64,000 nucleotides of DNA from Tillus elongatus. Its lineage: Eukaryota; Arthropoda; Insecta; Coleoptera; Cleridae. The DNA is taken from assembly GCA_964006375.1 (NCBI GenBank), contig OZ023266.1, forward strand, positions 15,119,565-15,183,564, given 5' to 3'. Positions 14,631 through 25,694 of this stretch are shown piece after piece. A program made the translations under genes and the position numbers. The notes beneath the pieces were generated by a model. It was not told the origin of the DNA, did not search any database, and worked only from the letters and a program-made list of their open reading frames with translations. The first letter of the stretch is position 1, and the number at the start of each line of letters is the position of its first letter.

Positions 14631-17600
14631 AAGACTGTTCGTCCCGAACAGTATTTACCGGCCGCCAACTTGGGGGTTCGTTGCCCCGATAGGGACTCAA
14701 CCTCTCTATGTGAACAACTTTGGGTTTAGTTCTTGGAGACAGCTGGATTCTGTAGACTAGGTCGTTGATTTTCTTAGTCACCAAGTATGGCCCTTCCCAT
14801 GGTTTCTGAAGTTTGGGACTGAGGCCCTTTCTCCTTGTTGGTTGGTACAGCCACACTGCATCACCTTCCTTGAATGTATGGGGTGTTGCTCTGCGATCCA
14901 AGCGCATCTTCATCCGGTCACTGCTTAAGAGGAGCCTATCTCTGACACATCTGTGTATAGTGCGCAGTTTTCCTTCTAGGTCGGCGACATACTCAGGTAA
15001 CGTAGCTAGGTCCGCTATGTCCTCGTTCGGTGGTGGTCTCGTCATGTCGATTGGTAACCGCATCTCTCTGCCGGTCAACATCATGGATGGAGTGTAGCCG
15101 GTAGATTCATGCTGAGAGCTTCTGTAAGCTAGGAGGAACAGAGGTATCAACTTGTCCCAGGTTCTCTGATTCTCGTCGACAAACATAGCAAGATACTGAT
15201 TGATGGTCCTGTTATGCCGTTCTACCATGCCGTCTGATTGAGGGTGGAGTGGCGTTGTTCTCGTTTTCTTTATGCCTAGCAAGTCCATTAGGCTCTTCCA
15301 GACCTCTGATTCGAAATTCCGGCCCTGGTCGGTGTGAATCTCCAAGGGTACGCCATGCCGTGATATGACATTTTCCATCAGGGCTTCTGCTACGGTCGTT
15401 GCCTCTTGGTTGGGGATCGGCGCAACTTCAGGCCATTTCGAGAAGTAGTCCATCGCCACCATTATGTATCTGTTCCCAGACTCTGTGATGGGAAAAGGTC
15501 CTGCGATGTCTACGGCAACTCTCTCCCACGGTGTACCTGAGATGTACTGCATCATTTTTCCTCTGGATCGGGTCTTTGGTCCTTTCTTTGAAGCACATTG
15601 GTCACACCTTTTGCACCATTCTTCCACGCTTCTTCGGCAGTTTATCCAATAGAAGCGGTCTCTCACTCTGGCAAGAGTCCTGTTGACCCCAAAGTGGCCT
15701 CCACTTCTACTATTGTGTAGCTCTTGAAGAACACTGCTTATGCACTCACTTGGCACGACGGTCTGGTATATACAGTCTCTACCATCGGCAGTTTCCCATT
15801 TTCGAGTGATCATGTCATTCTTTAGACACAATGAGTCCCATTGTAGCCAGTATCCTTTAACCTCCGCCCCAAACCGGGACACATCGTGCCACTCAGGTCT
15901 TTTCCCCTTTTGTAGCCATTCTCTAATATTTTTCAAGTCTGGATCTGTCTTCTGTGCGTCTCTGATGTATTCAAGATTTACGTCTAGATCGGTGTTATTC
16001 TTCTGTCCTGCCACCAGTTGTTTGATCTGATGAGTTACTTTGTCGATCTCTTTGTTCTCTTGTCGCTCGCAAAATTTACATTCATGCACTGAACATGGTC
16101 TTCTCGACAGGCTGTCTGCATTGGCGTGACTTCTTCCTCTTCGATGTTCAATCCGGAAGTCGTAGCTCTGCAGTTTCTCTATCCATCGTGCTATCTGTCC
16201 TTCAGGATTTCTAAAGTTCAGAAGCCATTGCAGAGCAGAGTGATCTGACCTCACGCGGAATGTTCTTCCGTACAGGAAGCTGTGGAAATGTTCGATGGAT
16301 CTTACAACTGCCAGCAGTTCTTTCCGGGTTACACAGTAATTTTTTTTCTGCTTTTCCGAACGTTTTGCTGAAGTAGCCTATCACAACTTCTTCTCCGGCT
16401 TGGAGCTGCGAGAGTACTGCCCCAATGCCATACTGGGAAGCATCAGTGTCCAGTATGAACAGTCCTTCGTTCTGAGGATAAGCCAGTATAGGAGCAGTGA
16501 GAAGACGATGTTTGAGTTCTCTAAAAGACTCTTGGCAATCTGGTGACCAGATGAACTCGACCTTATTTTCAGTCAGGCTATGCAGAGGTTTCGCAATGCT
16601 GCTGAAGTACTTCACAAAGCGTCGGTAGTAGCTGCAAAGTCCCAGAAAACTTCTGACCTCATGTTTGTTCCTCGGCACAGGCCAGTCTCTTACTGCCTTT
16701 ATTTTCTCTGGATCAGTTTCTATCCCTTTATCAGAAACGACATGTCCGAGGAAACTCACTCTCTTCTGGAAGAGGACGCATTTCTTGGGATTAAGTTGCA
16801 GATTGGCACCTCTCAGCCTGGAGAAAACTTGCTTCAGATTCGACAGGTGTTCATCGAAAGTCCTTCCAATCACCATGACATCATCGAGATACACCAGGCA
16901 TGTTTCCCATGTCAGTCCTCTCAGCACTAACTCCATTAGTCGCTCGAAGGTGGCAGGTGCATTACATAAGCCGAATGGCATGACCTTGAATTGGTACAAC
17001 CCATTCCCGGTTGAAAAAGCAGTCTTCTCCTTATCGTCTTTATGGAGTTCTACTTGCCAGTAGCCACTTTTCAGGTCTAATGTAGAGAACCACTTTGATC
17101 CGGCCAAAGTGTTCAAAGTGTCGTCGATCCGGGGCAGGGGATAACTGTCTTTCTTGGTGACATCATTCAGCTTCCTATAGTCCACGCAAAATCTCATAGT
17201 GCCGTCTTTCTTGGTGACCAAAACTACTGGGGACGACCAAGGACTATTAGATTCCTCGATCACACCATCTTCCAGCATTTCGTTAACCATCGCCTTGATT
17301 TCTGATTGCTTGGCAAAAGGCAGTCTTCTCGGCGGCTGTCTAATTGGTCTTGCGTCGCCAGTATTAATTCTGTGTTGCACTAGACTCGTACGACCTGTGA
17401 TTTTATCTTGAGCGAAAATATCGGCCTCCTCCAATACGAACTTCACTGCCATCTCCATCTCCATATTGTTCAATTGGCCCCATGAATTCTTGAACCGCTC
17501 TACTAATTCTACTGGCAGTCTTCTGTCTAATGCAGTGGGTGTCACGTTTTTGGACAACGTCACTCGGTCAATGGGTTCGCAAGTGGCGATAACCTCACCT

Positions 17601-18298
17601 TTCTTCAATGTGACCCTGTTAGTTTGCACGTTAGCCACTCTTATGGGTATTGTCCTCTTCGGGTCTACTAAGCATCGTGCGACGAGGGCACCATCATGTC
17701 TATCTTTTAGGGGCTCCGCTATGAGAGCAGACATACCATCAAGTTTCTTCTCTAGCCTGGCTCTGACAATCTTCTCACTGTTACCAGGAATCCGTGTATC
17801 CTCGTCGACAATAAGTCTCACCCTGAGATTAGCTTCGCCTGCTGTTGGAGATAAATACAACTCTTCGTTGCCGATTCTCAAAATCTTATTTTGGAAGTCC
17901 ACTGAAAAGACATCAAACTCTTCCATTATATCCAAGCCCAGAATAAATTCGTCGACGATTTCTGCGACGACAGCCTTGGCCTGCAGCTCAGTACTGCCCA
18001 GCTTAATGTAAACAATGGCCTCTCCATGCACGGGTATCCTATCTCCTTTCGCTGTCTCCAACACAGGCTGTTTGTTGGTCGTGAGTGCCGGCATGTTTGG
18101 CAACATGTCTGGACGTACAACGGATCTAGTGGCACCAGTATCGATGGTGAAACTGCATTGTCTTCCGTCCATGCTGCCAGGTATAACGAGGCTCTCGTGG
18201 TAGCGTCGGATAGTGGAGACCTTTACTTTGGGGCCTTGGGACTCGCACGCCAGCTGCCGCCCCCTTACACTGGCGTCAGGTCGTTTCCCTGACGCCGC
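14629..18298 (-). pseudogene. pol polyprotein of gypsy copy 1 (protease-RT-RNase H-integrase), one frameshift
   Basis: The open pol frame starts at 18298, upstream of the gag stop, and is entered by -1 frameshifting (heptamer at 18283-18289), so no pol ATG is needed. Visible domains: protease DTGATRSVV, RT core with FCVDYRKLND and YLDDVMV, RNase H DTDASQYGIGAV, integrase zinc region H-x-H...C-x2-C (GGHFGVNRT ... CKRCDQC), and the integrase core VAVDIAGPFP, HTDQGRNFES and SDGMVERHNR giving D, D and E. A run of eight A (element sense; near 16342) replaces a seven-base AAAGGAA in copy 2, giving +1 base and splitting pol into frames 18298-16211 and 16254-14629. Downstream integrase is otherwise intact to its end VRDEQS. 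Confidence 0.93.
18239..18289 (-). promoter_or_regulatory. gag-pol -1 ribosomal frameshift signal, gypsy copy 1
   Basis: Element-sense heptamer GGGAAAC at 18289-18283, in the gag phase G GGA AAC, followed after 6 nt by ACGCCAG, which pairs with CTGGCGT beyond a 16-nt loop. The arrangement is the same in copy 2 (32260-32302). It lies inside the gag/pol overlap. Confidence 0.8.
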
Positions 18299-19845
18299 TC
18301 ACTGTTGGTGTATTCTTGTCTTCTGCGAGCCACCTGTTGGGTTTGTGAGCACTGTCTACTTATGTGCCCTTTCCTACCACACTTGTAACATTCTATGTCT
18401 GACCAATCTGCTTTCGTTTTACGTGCTCCGACCGTTGCAGTGAGCTTGCTTATGGCTTCCTTTATAAACTTTATTTCTTGCCTAAGTTCCCCAGTCGTGT
18501 CTGAAAGGTCCTCTTTCTCCTTCACTTCGCGCAGCCTGTTGCGGCGAGGTTGAGATGCATTCTTCGCTGCTTCAAATTCCAAGCCATAAATTACGCAGTC
18601 CGTAAGTGTTTTGAACCTTCCGAGCCTTAAAGCTTGTTGCATTTCATTATCAAGTACCCCATCGATGAAGGTCTGGACGGTTATCTGGTTGACAAATTCT
18701 TCTGGGGCTTGGGGATATGCCAGTCGCACAAGTTTCTCCACTTCGGCACTAAATTCTTGCAGCGTCTCATTTGGCTTCTGGACCCTTGACTTTAGTTGTG
18801 TCTGGTAGACCTGGCTCATGTACTTGTTACCATATCTCAAATCTAGGGCCTGTATCACTGTTAAGTAGTTTTGCTGTTTCGACTCCGGGATGTTCTGGAG
18901 GATCTCTAGGGCTTTACCTCTAAGCGAGAGAATTAGAGCAGTTGCTGCCTGTTGTTCGCTCCACCCATTGCTGAGAGCTGCCGCCTCAAACTGCCTCCTG
19001 TACATGGGCCACGATGTTTCTCCGTCAAAAGTCGGCGGCTTCAAGGTTCCATGAGGCTGCTGCACGATTGGTATACCTTCTTCCGGACGATTTTGAACTG
19101 GGGACATTCCAGTAACTCCTCTTGGTTGAGTTCTGTCAGTCTGGCCCATCACCTGCTCTGTCAGTTCTCTATGTCTGACTTCTGTGCCTTTCATCATCAT
19201 CTTCATTTGTTCTTTCAACCCCTCCACTTCTTCCCATCGTTTGTTCCAATCCTTTACATTTTCTGTTACATTTTCTACTTTACTGTTCACATTTTCTATT
19301 TGTTCGTTGATCAGTTCAATTTCCTCTTTTACATCGACTCTCATATTGTGAAACATACTTCGGAGGTCTTCTTTGTCTTCTAGTCGTCGTTTTTCGTCTT
19401 CTTCGCGTTGCTTCTTGAGTTCTTCTTTATCTTCAAGACGCCTCTGTTCCTCCTCTTGTCGTCTTCTCTCGTCTTCTTCGCGCCGTCTTCTTTCATCTTC
19501 TTGTCGCCGTTGTTCGTCTTCTTCGCGTTGCCTCTTGAGGTCTTCTTTATCTTCTTGCCGCCGTCGTTCCTCTTCTTCGCGCCGTCTTCTTTCTTCTTCT
19601 TGTCGTCGTTGTTCGTCTTCTTTGCGTCGTCTTCTTTCATCTTCTTGTCGCCGTTGTTCGTCTTCTTCGCGTTGCCTCTTGAGGTCTTCTTTATCTTCTT
19701 GCCGCCGTCGTTCGTCTTCTTCGCGCCGTCTTCTTTCTTCTTCTTGTCGTCGTTGTTCGTCTTCTTCGCGTTGCTTTTTTAGTAAGTCCATCAACTCTTT
19801 GATTTCAGCCATCTTGTCGTAGTCAGTCGATCTGGTGTTTACCAT
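18265..19845 (-). CDS. gag protein of gypsy copy 1 (526 aa)
   Basis: Structural polyprotein of the retrotransposon particle. The N-terminal third is an unusual charged coiled-coil of repeated REEDEQRRQ and ERRRREE units. The middle (QPHGTLKPPTFDGETSW onward) is the capsid-like domain with the retrotransposon gag pattern SLRGKALEILQNIPE and ETLQEFSAEVEKLVR. Near residue 486 is one CCHC zinc knuckle, CYKCGRKGHISRQC, for RNA packaging. The start is the ATG opening MVNTRSTDYDKMAE, 60 nt after the LTR. The frame is intact. It overlaps the pol frame by 34 nt. Antisense frames rich in Ser or Phe through the charged region are shadows. Confidence 0.93.
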   Translation of the reverse strand: MVNTRSTDYDKMAEIKELMDLLKKQREEDEQRRQEEERRRREEDERRRQEDKEDLKRQREEDEQRRQEDERRRRKEDEQRRQEEERRRREEEERRRQEDKEDLKRQREEDEQRRQEDERRRREEDERRRQEEEQRRLEDKEELKKQREEDEKRRLEDKEDLRSMFHNMRVDVKEEIELINEQIENVNSKVENVTENVKDWNKRWEEVEGLKEQMKMMMKGTEVRHRELTEQVMGQTDRTQPRGVTGMSPVQNRPEEGIPIVQQPHGTLKPPTFDGETSWPMYRRQFEAAALSNGWSEQQAATALILSLRGKALEILQNIPESKQQNYLTVIQALDLRYGNKYMSQVYQTQLKSRVQKPNETLQEFSAEVEKLVRLAYPQAPEEFVNQITVQTFIDGVLDNEMQQALRLGRFKTLTDCVIYGLEFEAAKNASQPRRNRLREVKEKEDLSDTTGELRQEIKFIKEAISKLTATVGARKTKADWSDIECYKCGRKGHISRQCSQTQQVARRRQEYTNSERRQGNDLTPV

Positions 19846-19888
19846 TTACAGCTAGCTTGCTTGTTCACTTCTTCACTCACTTATCCCA

Positions 19889-19902
19889 CACTTCTGACAC
19901 CA
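19889..19902 (-). promoter_or_regulatory. Primer binding site (tRNA-Leu type), gypsy copy 1
   Basis: Element-sense TGGTGTCAGAAGTG begins 3 nt after the 5' LTR. It is complementary to the 3' end (CACTTCTGACA plus CCA) that I know from insect tRNA-Leu. The match stops after 14 nt, where the element has an extra TG. Confidence 0.7.
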
Positions 19903-19905
19903 AAT

Positions 19906-20644
19906 TGTTGCGTTTTCGCCGGGTTCTGGATAAGTGAGACTTTAAATTTTAACAAAACAACTTTATTTACACTCTAAATATGGATACAATAAAATTTCTA
20001 GAATTTTTCTCTCACAAAACAATTTACTGTCTACAATTACTAATCTCCACACAAGTCTCTACACTGGTACTACAGTAGCTACTCTCTTAACACTTTACAC
20101 TGCTTCTTCAAGTCACTACCACATTCTCTTACTGAGCTGAACTAACTCGGGCTGGCTTGCTTTCGCTTTTATATACTCGCCGTACCTTCCCCTCCTTTCT
20201 AGAGCATTCCATTCCAGAACGTTCCAGGACCTTCTTTTACTAGAAGGTTCTGTGAATACAGATCGGTCCCGTGTGTATACAGGGGGATGTGTATACAGGA
20301 TGATCCAAATGTGGTCACCACTCCTATGCTACACAAGAGATGTTTCTCGAACTATAAGATCTCTCTGCGTATACAGGGTGTAAGGGTTCTCTGCGTATAC
20401 AGGGTGTATATCCAGGGTGTTCGGAATGTGCAGACCTCAGTTATCCGTTCCGACGGGGCACAAGTTGGTAACTTCGTTATTTCTGGTCCTAGAGGGTTGA
20501 GACTTCGCCTGAGGGGGGTCACCCCAGGCACCCCTAGGGGGTGGGGAGGCGGTGTTGCCAGATTGTGCAAAAATTCCCAGATGTTGGGGAAATTCTGGAG
20601 ATGTGGCAACACCGCACCTACGTCTATTGAAGTGCTTTGTAACA
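19906..20644 (-). repeat. 5' LTR of gypsy copy 1 (739 bp)
   Basis: Holds the promoter (TATA at 20166-20175 in minus sense, with GAA/TTC boxes at about 20197-20250), an AATAAA-type signal near its 3' end, and several TATACAGGGTG motifs. It ends in TAACA followed by the ATAT target repeat. Confidence 0.95.
20166..20250 (-). promoter_or_regulatory. LTR promoter with heat-shock-element-like array, copy 1
   Basis: In element sense: GAACCTTC, then GGAACGTTCTGGAATGGAA with GAA/TTC triplets spaced every 5 bp, then TCTAGAA, and about 20-30 bp later TATATAAAAG. The perfect nGAAnnTTCnnGAAn core is the consensus bound by heat shock factor. The same array is present in all four LTRs of the two copies. 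Confidence 0.65.
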
Positions 20645-20688
20645 ATATTATTTCCTCCTCTCAAGATGGTTTTCATTAAGTACACTTC

Positions 20689-21729
20689 ATGTTGTTAATT
20701 TATGGACAAACAAATCAAAATGCTAGACAAGCTGTGCGAGTTTATCAGGAAACTTATCCGCAAAGAAGAATTCCTGACAAAAATATTTTCCCACGTATTG
20801 TAAGACATTTGAGAGAAACTGGTTCTTTAAAACCTTTAAAAGCTGACTCTGGACGCAGAAGATACCGCCGAACTGTACGAGTTGAAGAGGCAATATTAAA
20901 TAGAGTTGAACGTGATCCTAGTACAAGTACGAGAATTATTTCCACCGAACTGGGTAATATTTCGGCATCATCAGTTCACAGAACTCTGAAGGATCAAAGT
21001 TTATATCCCTATCATTTTACACGTGTCCAGGAACTTCTATCTAGAGACTTTCAACCAAGGGTAATGTTTTGTCAGTGGTTCTTAAACAAACTTAGGCACG
21101 ACCAACATTTTTCTAAACGTGTACTATTTACTGATGAGGCGTCATTTACGCGAAAAGGTATCGTAAATGTTCACAATTTACATACATGGGCCGATGAAAA
21201 CCCACACTCTCTAAGAGTTGCAAATTCGCAGTATCAATTTTCCATCAATATTTGGGCTGCTATTATTGAAAATCACATAATTGGTCCTGTTGTTCTACCG
21301 AATCGTCTTGACCATGAATCATATTTAAACTTTTTACAAAATGATTTGCCGTTGTTACTACCGCTTTTTATGAGAAATGGTACAATGTGGTTCCAGCATC
21401 ATGGTGCGCCCGCACATTTTACAGCAGTTGTAAGAACATATTTAGCCAACACATACGGTCACCGATGGATTGGTCGTGGAGGTCCGGTGTCATGGCCACC
21501 TCGATCTCCGGACCTGAATCCTCTCGATTTTTATTTGTGGGGCCATTTAAAAGAAATAGTGTATAAAACACCAGTAAATACACGAGAAGAATTGTTGGGA
21601 AGAATAGAATATGCATTTGACAGCATTAGAGAAGATCAAAATATTTGCAGAAGAGTAAGAAGATCTTTGCGCAGAAGATTAAATAATTGTAACGACGCTA
21701 ATGGTGGTCACTTTCAACATTTTCTTTAG
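20689..21729 (+). pseudogene. DD41D mariner-type transposase (346 aa), second catalytic Asp replaced by His
   Basis: Cut-and-paste transposase frame without internal stops. N-terminal helix-turn-helix part: NARQAVRVYQETYPQRRIP, then RVEEAILNRVERDPSTSTR and a second helix region (SASSVHRTLKDQ). Catalytic region: first Asp in LFTDEASF, second position in MWFQHHGAPAHF, third Asp in RSPDLNPLDFYLWG, with 41 residues between positions two and three. The second position is His where relatives at 5.9, 26.4 and 39.4 kb have Asp, so the enzyme should be inactive although the frame is open. An upstream ATG at 20665 (MVFIKYTS) in another frame is probably the original start, separated by a small indel. 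The gypsy element ends about 20 bp upstream of that ATG. Confidence 0.85.
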
Positions 21730-21977
21730 CTTTGTTATTAAAGTCAATTGAGTTATGTACAAAAAACAAGAGTTTGGAAAAATCATGGTGTCTTTACGAT
21801 TACTTTTTTCATTTTTTATTTTTATTTTTTATTTATCATTTTTTATCAATGTTTGTAATATTCATTTCAATGTTTATCACCAATAAGTTTTACGTAGGTT
21901 AGTTATTTGCACGTTTATTGCTGTAATGTTTACTGTGTGTTTTGTTTTTCATATTCTTATGGTTGCAGTAAACATAT

Positions 21978-22002
21978 ATTATTATTATTATTATTATTAT
22001 TA
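21978..22002. repeat. (ATT)n microsatellite
   Basis: About eight ATT/TTA trinucleotide units just inside the right TIR of the transposon. Confidence 0.85.
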
Positions 22003-22458
22003 CGCCGACTAATCGGTACTTTGCCCCTTTTTATAAAATTAATCATATCTCCTAGGGGATACCCTGAACGAAAAAATACCAAGAGGTAGCTTTTGTGGCT
22101 TATGTAATAAGCTTCATAACTGATGTATCAAAATTGGAAAAAGACAGTGGCGCACATATTTTTCCCCAAATGAATTTTTACAGTTGCCCCGTATGCACGC
22201 CACTGACACAGTTGTAAGCAGATTCTCACTTGAAAATATGCACTTTCATAATACGCTTTCAAGTTCCAAGTTTCATTAAAATCAATCCAGTGGTTTTGAA
22301 ATTATTTATAAAAAATTTAAAAAAAAATTAAAATTCAACTCCCTGTATATTGGAAACTATGCGTTTCCGGGCCCATGTGCCCAGTAACTTTTTTTCTTAT
22401 TTTTTAGTAAGGAATTGCCCCACGAGCGATGGTGCATGTTTTTTGAAACAGCCAGTAT

Positions 22459-24990
22459 ATGTAACCTTAGGAATGCCTTTTTGGTAAGCTATTGTTCCCT
22501 GAACAAAAGTTTAAACCAAACATTAAAGTATACTCTTATCAGAATCAACTTACTTTTTTTTACCAAAGCAATATGATTTTTTCCTTTTAAAAAAGGTTTT
22601 TGTGATTTTTCACCTATTTTTAAAACATAACCGTGTAATTATGTTTTACGTTGTAAAGAAAACAATTTTCTTTACCTTTTTTATCCAAAAATCCGATATG
22701 GCGCTCATTAGAAAAACAAAAGTGAACTGTCATATTTCTGAAAATGGTAGGCCTAGGTAAAAAAATTTAAAAATGTTCGGGACGCAGCAAGTGCATTATA
22801 GTAGAAAATTTTTATAAGAATTGTACACTATTAGTAAGGTATATTATTAAATCTAATTCTTTAAATTTAAATGAACCCGGGAGACGTCCCAATTAGCGAT
22901 TATTTGAATAAGTTTCTATTTTCCATGGAGCTAGAAAATTATAATTTGGTAGAGATAGATATAAGTACTGCAAGTCTCTTTAAAAAATGTGTTACAAATT
23001 TCATTAAAATCACAAAAGTTTTCTAGAAAAAAGTTAATTAATTACAAAGAGAATGTACCTGCCAAATCACAAGTATGGCAGGTATTTTTTTATTGCTAGG
23101 ATAGTTTTGTTATAGTCAACCCAATCGAACTTGTTTTTGCAAACAGAACATAAAAAAGATTTTTTAAAATCAACTTGTAGTTATCCCCGAAGCTCAATAT
23201 GTTATTTTTCTTTAATTTAAACCCACGCTACGTTTACATGGGTGTCACTATGGTTTAAGATTGAAGATTCTGGCCTAATAGGAAATTGAGTTATCGGATT
23301 TCAAATATTTTTACAAACATTCTCTACCATAATGTATTTGCTGCACCCATACCTTTTCAGAACTTATTTACTGGTGCTGTATCCACACTTTTTGAACATA
23401 ATGAAATATTGTAGCTCTCTATGTAAGACTGACGACAAACAAGGCAACCTAAATTTCATTTTTGGAAAAATATTTTAAACAAATGAAATAGAATAACAAT
23501 TGAAACATAAATTGAAAATCTTGCTTCGCTGTTTTGTCGCAGGGGTTTCCCCTTTCCCTTCTGTATGTCTATAACCACCCTCAATGCGTAAACAAGAACA
23601 ATGTAAACAAGAAAAGTTTCTTGTGAACAACCCGCAAGAAAGTTACGGGACCTGCGGTGTGTTCCCGGCCCAACACCCCTATTCACTTCTGGCCCGTAGC
23701 TTTCTTGGGGGCAAGAAATATTTCTTGGGGCTTGTGCATCCAGAAGGAGATTTAAGCATGTTTCTGAATTTTTTTTCTAAATAGCCCCCATGTGCTGATC
23801 TGCAAATTTACAGAAAATTTAATTTTCATTTACAAAACGAATGTACCTCGAAATTATAAACGTGACAGGTATTTTTCCTTATTAGTCGCTTAGATGTTCC
23901 ATTTTAGCCAACTTAATCCAACCATTTTCTGGAAACAAAATAACAAATTTTAAAGCAAATTTGTCGTTGCCTGTGGAGCTCATTGTGTTATTTTTTAAAT
24001 TTAGTACCCACGCTGATTTTATATAGGTTTTAGTATGTATCAAAACTGAAGATTCTAGTTTAATGGGAAATTAAATTATCACCATTTGGAATATTTTAAT
24101 GAAAAATCGCTACGATAACGCACTTGCTAAACTAAACTCTTTTCAACACTTATTTACTATTACTGTATCCATCCTTTTTGAAAATGAAATAAATGAATAT
24201 AAACAATCCAACATTTTGGAATTAAAATTTTAATAATTTACGCTGAACATCTGTTGATCGGTATACTGCATGATATTATGTAGCTTCAAATTTTCCATAT
24301 ACGAGACGAAGCGTAAATAAAAACTAAAAGTAAATATAAATACCTTATTCTAAGATTCTAAGGTATTGGCGGCAGCGCAGTCGATTTCGAGGTTATCTTC
24401 TTATTATTATTATTTGCTTATGACGTCTGTAAACGAATAATAAGAAGATTACCTGGAATTCGACTCCCCCTGATGTCATTTGGCAAAATAACAATTGACA
24501 TATAGGTAATTGGTGTTGTCAGATTTAACTAGGTGAGCGAGATGGCTTTAAAAACCCTGAATAATGGGAAGCTCAATATTTATAAATAATAAGACGTAGT
24601 TCTAGGTTGCCTTTAAACAAATGCAATCACTTTCATTAAAAATTTTAGTTATTACTATATATTTTTCTGAGATCTTGAGTTGTTTATCTTCAGAGTTTTG
24701 GCAAATGGCAACCCCGCTAATTGTTTATTGTGACAAATTTGATTTGTAGCATTTGCTTGCAATAGCAGCGTAACCCTGATTTATCTGTCTGACCTTGTCT
24801 AACACTATAGGCACCCATTCAGGGGTGATTTCAGGGTATATTGTAAATTAGTTATGTTTATTTGGTTATAACTCAAAATATACTGAACCGATTAAATTAA
24901 AATCTGGAAGAGAGGATCACTTATACGATATCTACATGCGTGTAAAGTTTTAGTTTCATACTTCTAGTAATTTAAAAGATCTGGCGTTTT
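22459..24990. repeat. Composite-repeat-derived AT-rich stretch
   Basis: Contains GGGACGCAGCAAGTGCATT (about 22780), a degraded inverted copy near 23325 and another near 24110 (ATAACGCACTTGCT). The segment 23600-23780 resembles the 276-bp tandem unit of 46.2-47.3 kb (CCCCTATTCACTTCTGGCCC, TTTCTTGGGG) and is partly self-complementary. A small hairpin lies at 24395-24455. No gene recognised. Confidence 0.55.
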
Positions 24991-25139
24991 TAAACGATTT
25001 TTCGCTTATTTTTAAAAAGTATTTCAGTGCCAAAACTGTCTAACGAACTCATCCAAACTATTAAAAAAATGAAGGGAATTGCCAAATTTGGTTTCGATTG
25101 GTGAATTATTTTTTGAGTTATCGGTTGGATACATTAAAA

Positions 25140-25143
<4 letters not shown>
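24991..25143 (-). repeat. Composite repeat flank (GAGTTATCGG module)
   Basis: TTATTTTTTGAGTTATCGG just before the TA array matches the flank before arrays at 47835 and 62422, and the inverted form after arrays at 11224 and 27240. Confidence 0.75.

Positions 25144-25228
<85 letters not shown>
25144..25228. repeat. (TA)n microsatellite, about 85 bp
   Basis: Pure dinucleotide run directly abutting the left terminus of the transposon 25229-27151. Confidence 0.95.
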
Positions 25229-25237
<9 letters not shown>

Positions 25238-25518
25238 GTATTGAAAACGAAACAAACCGATTTGCGTCCAGAGAATATTTTTTTTAAGAAACTCTGAAAC
25301 ACGTCGATTTTAATATTGAGAGGGACATATTTTGACATAAAACTCAACTTTGTCACATCAAACCCTTAAGGGTGGTGATAACAACACTTATATTTTAAAT
25401 AGGAAACATGGGTCGAGTGTTATATCATTTCAAAGCTCTTTCTTTTCTGAATTCAGCACACAAATTTTTTTGGAAGTTTTATCAACTCGTTTAAAAATTA
25501 TTCATAGTTAAAGATGCA

Positions 25519-25634
25519 AAAACGCATTTCACTCATTCCGACAAGAAATGTGCTGATAGTCCATGTTTTGTTGGTTTGTAAACACAAAATTGACTATCAG
25601 AACATTTCTTATCGGAATGAGGGAAATGCGGTTT
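25519..25634. repeat. Internal hairpin, 116 bp
   Basis: AAACGCATTTCACTCATTCC mirrors GGAATGAGGGAAATGCGGTTT-like sequence, with a TGATAGTC/GACTATCA inner pair. It could be a small fold-back inserted inside the larger transposon, or part of its original subterminal structure. Confidence 0.6.
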
Positions 25635-25694
25635 ATTATTTCAGTTTATCGGTGGGTTTCATACTTGATAGTACTACCGAAAATTAATTTCACA

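Larger units (their letters stand above)
13878..20644 (-). mobile_element. Ty3/gypsy LTR retrotransposon, copy 1 (6767 bp)
   Basis: A nearly complete element on the minus strand: 739-bp LTRs, tRNA-Leu-type primer site, gag, pol (protease, RT, RNase H, integrase) and polypurine tract. It is flanked by a 4-bp direct repeat ATAT (13874-13877 and 20645-20648). No env-like frame lies between pol and the 3' LTR. One single-base frameshift in pol is the only disabling lesion noticed. The second copy at 29875-36677 is closely similar through gag and pol. Integrase lacks a visible chromodomain. Clade not assigned. Confidence 0.95.
13245..22458 (+). mobile_element. DD41D Tc1/mariner-type transposon with about 440-bp TIRs, interrupted by a Ty3/gypsy element
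   Basis: The left inverted repeat (13247-13683) begins CAGGCTGTTTCAAAAAACAT and matches, in reverse complement, the right one (about 22008-22456), which ends with GTTTTTTGAAACAGCCAG. Both are flanked by TA-rich ends, as expected for TA target duplication. The transposase is at 20689-21729. The gypsy element 13878-20644 sits between the left TIR and the transposase, so the transposon alone would be about 2.4 kb. The arms are still clearly alike but carry many substitutions and small indels. Confidence 0.85.

Noticed and set aside
19373..19822. Ser-rich and Phe-rich frames antisense to gag (also 30706-31597)
   Set aside because: Mirror images of the Glu/Arg-rich coiled coil of gag on the other strand.
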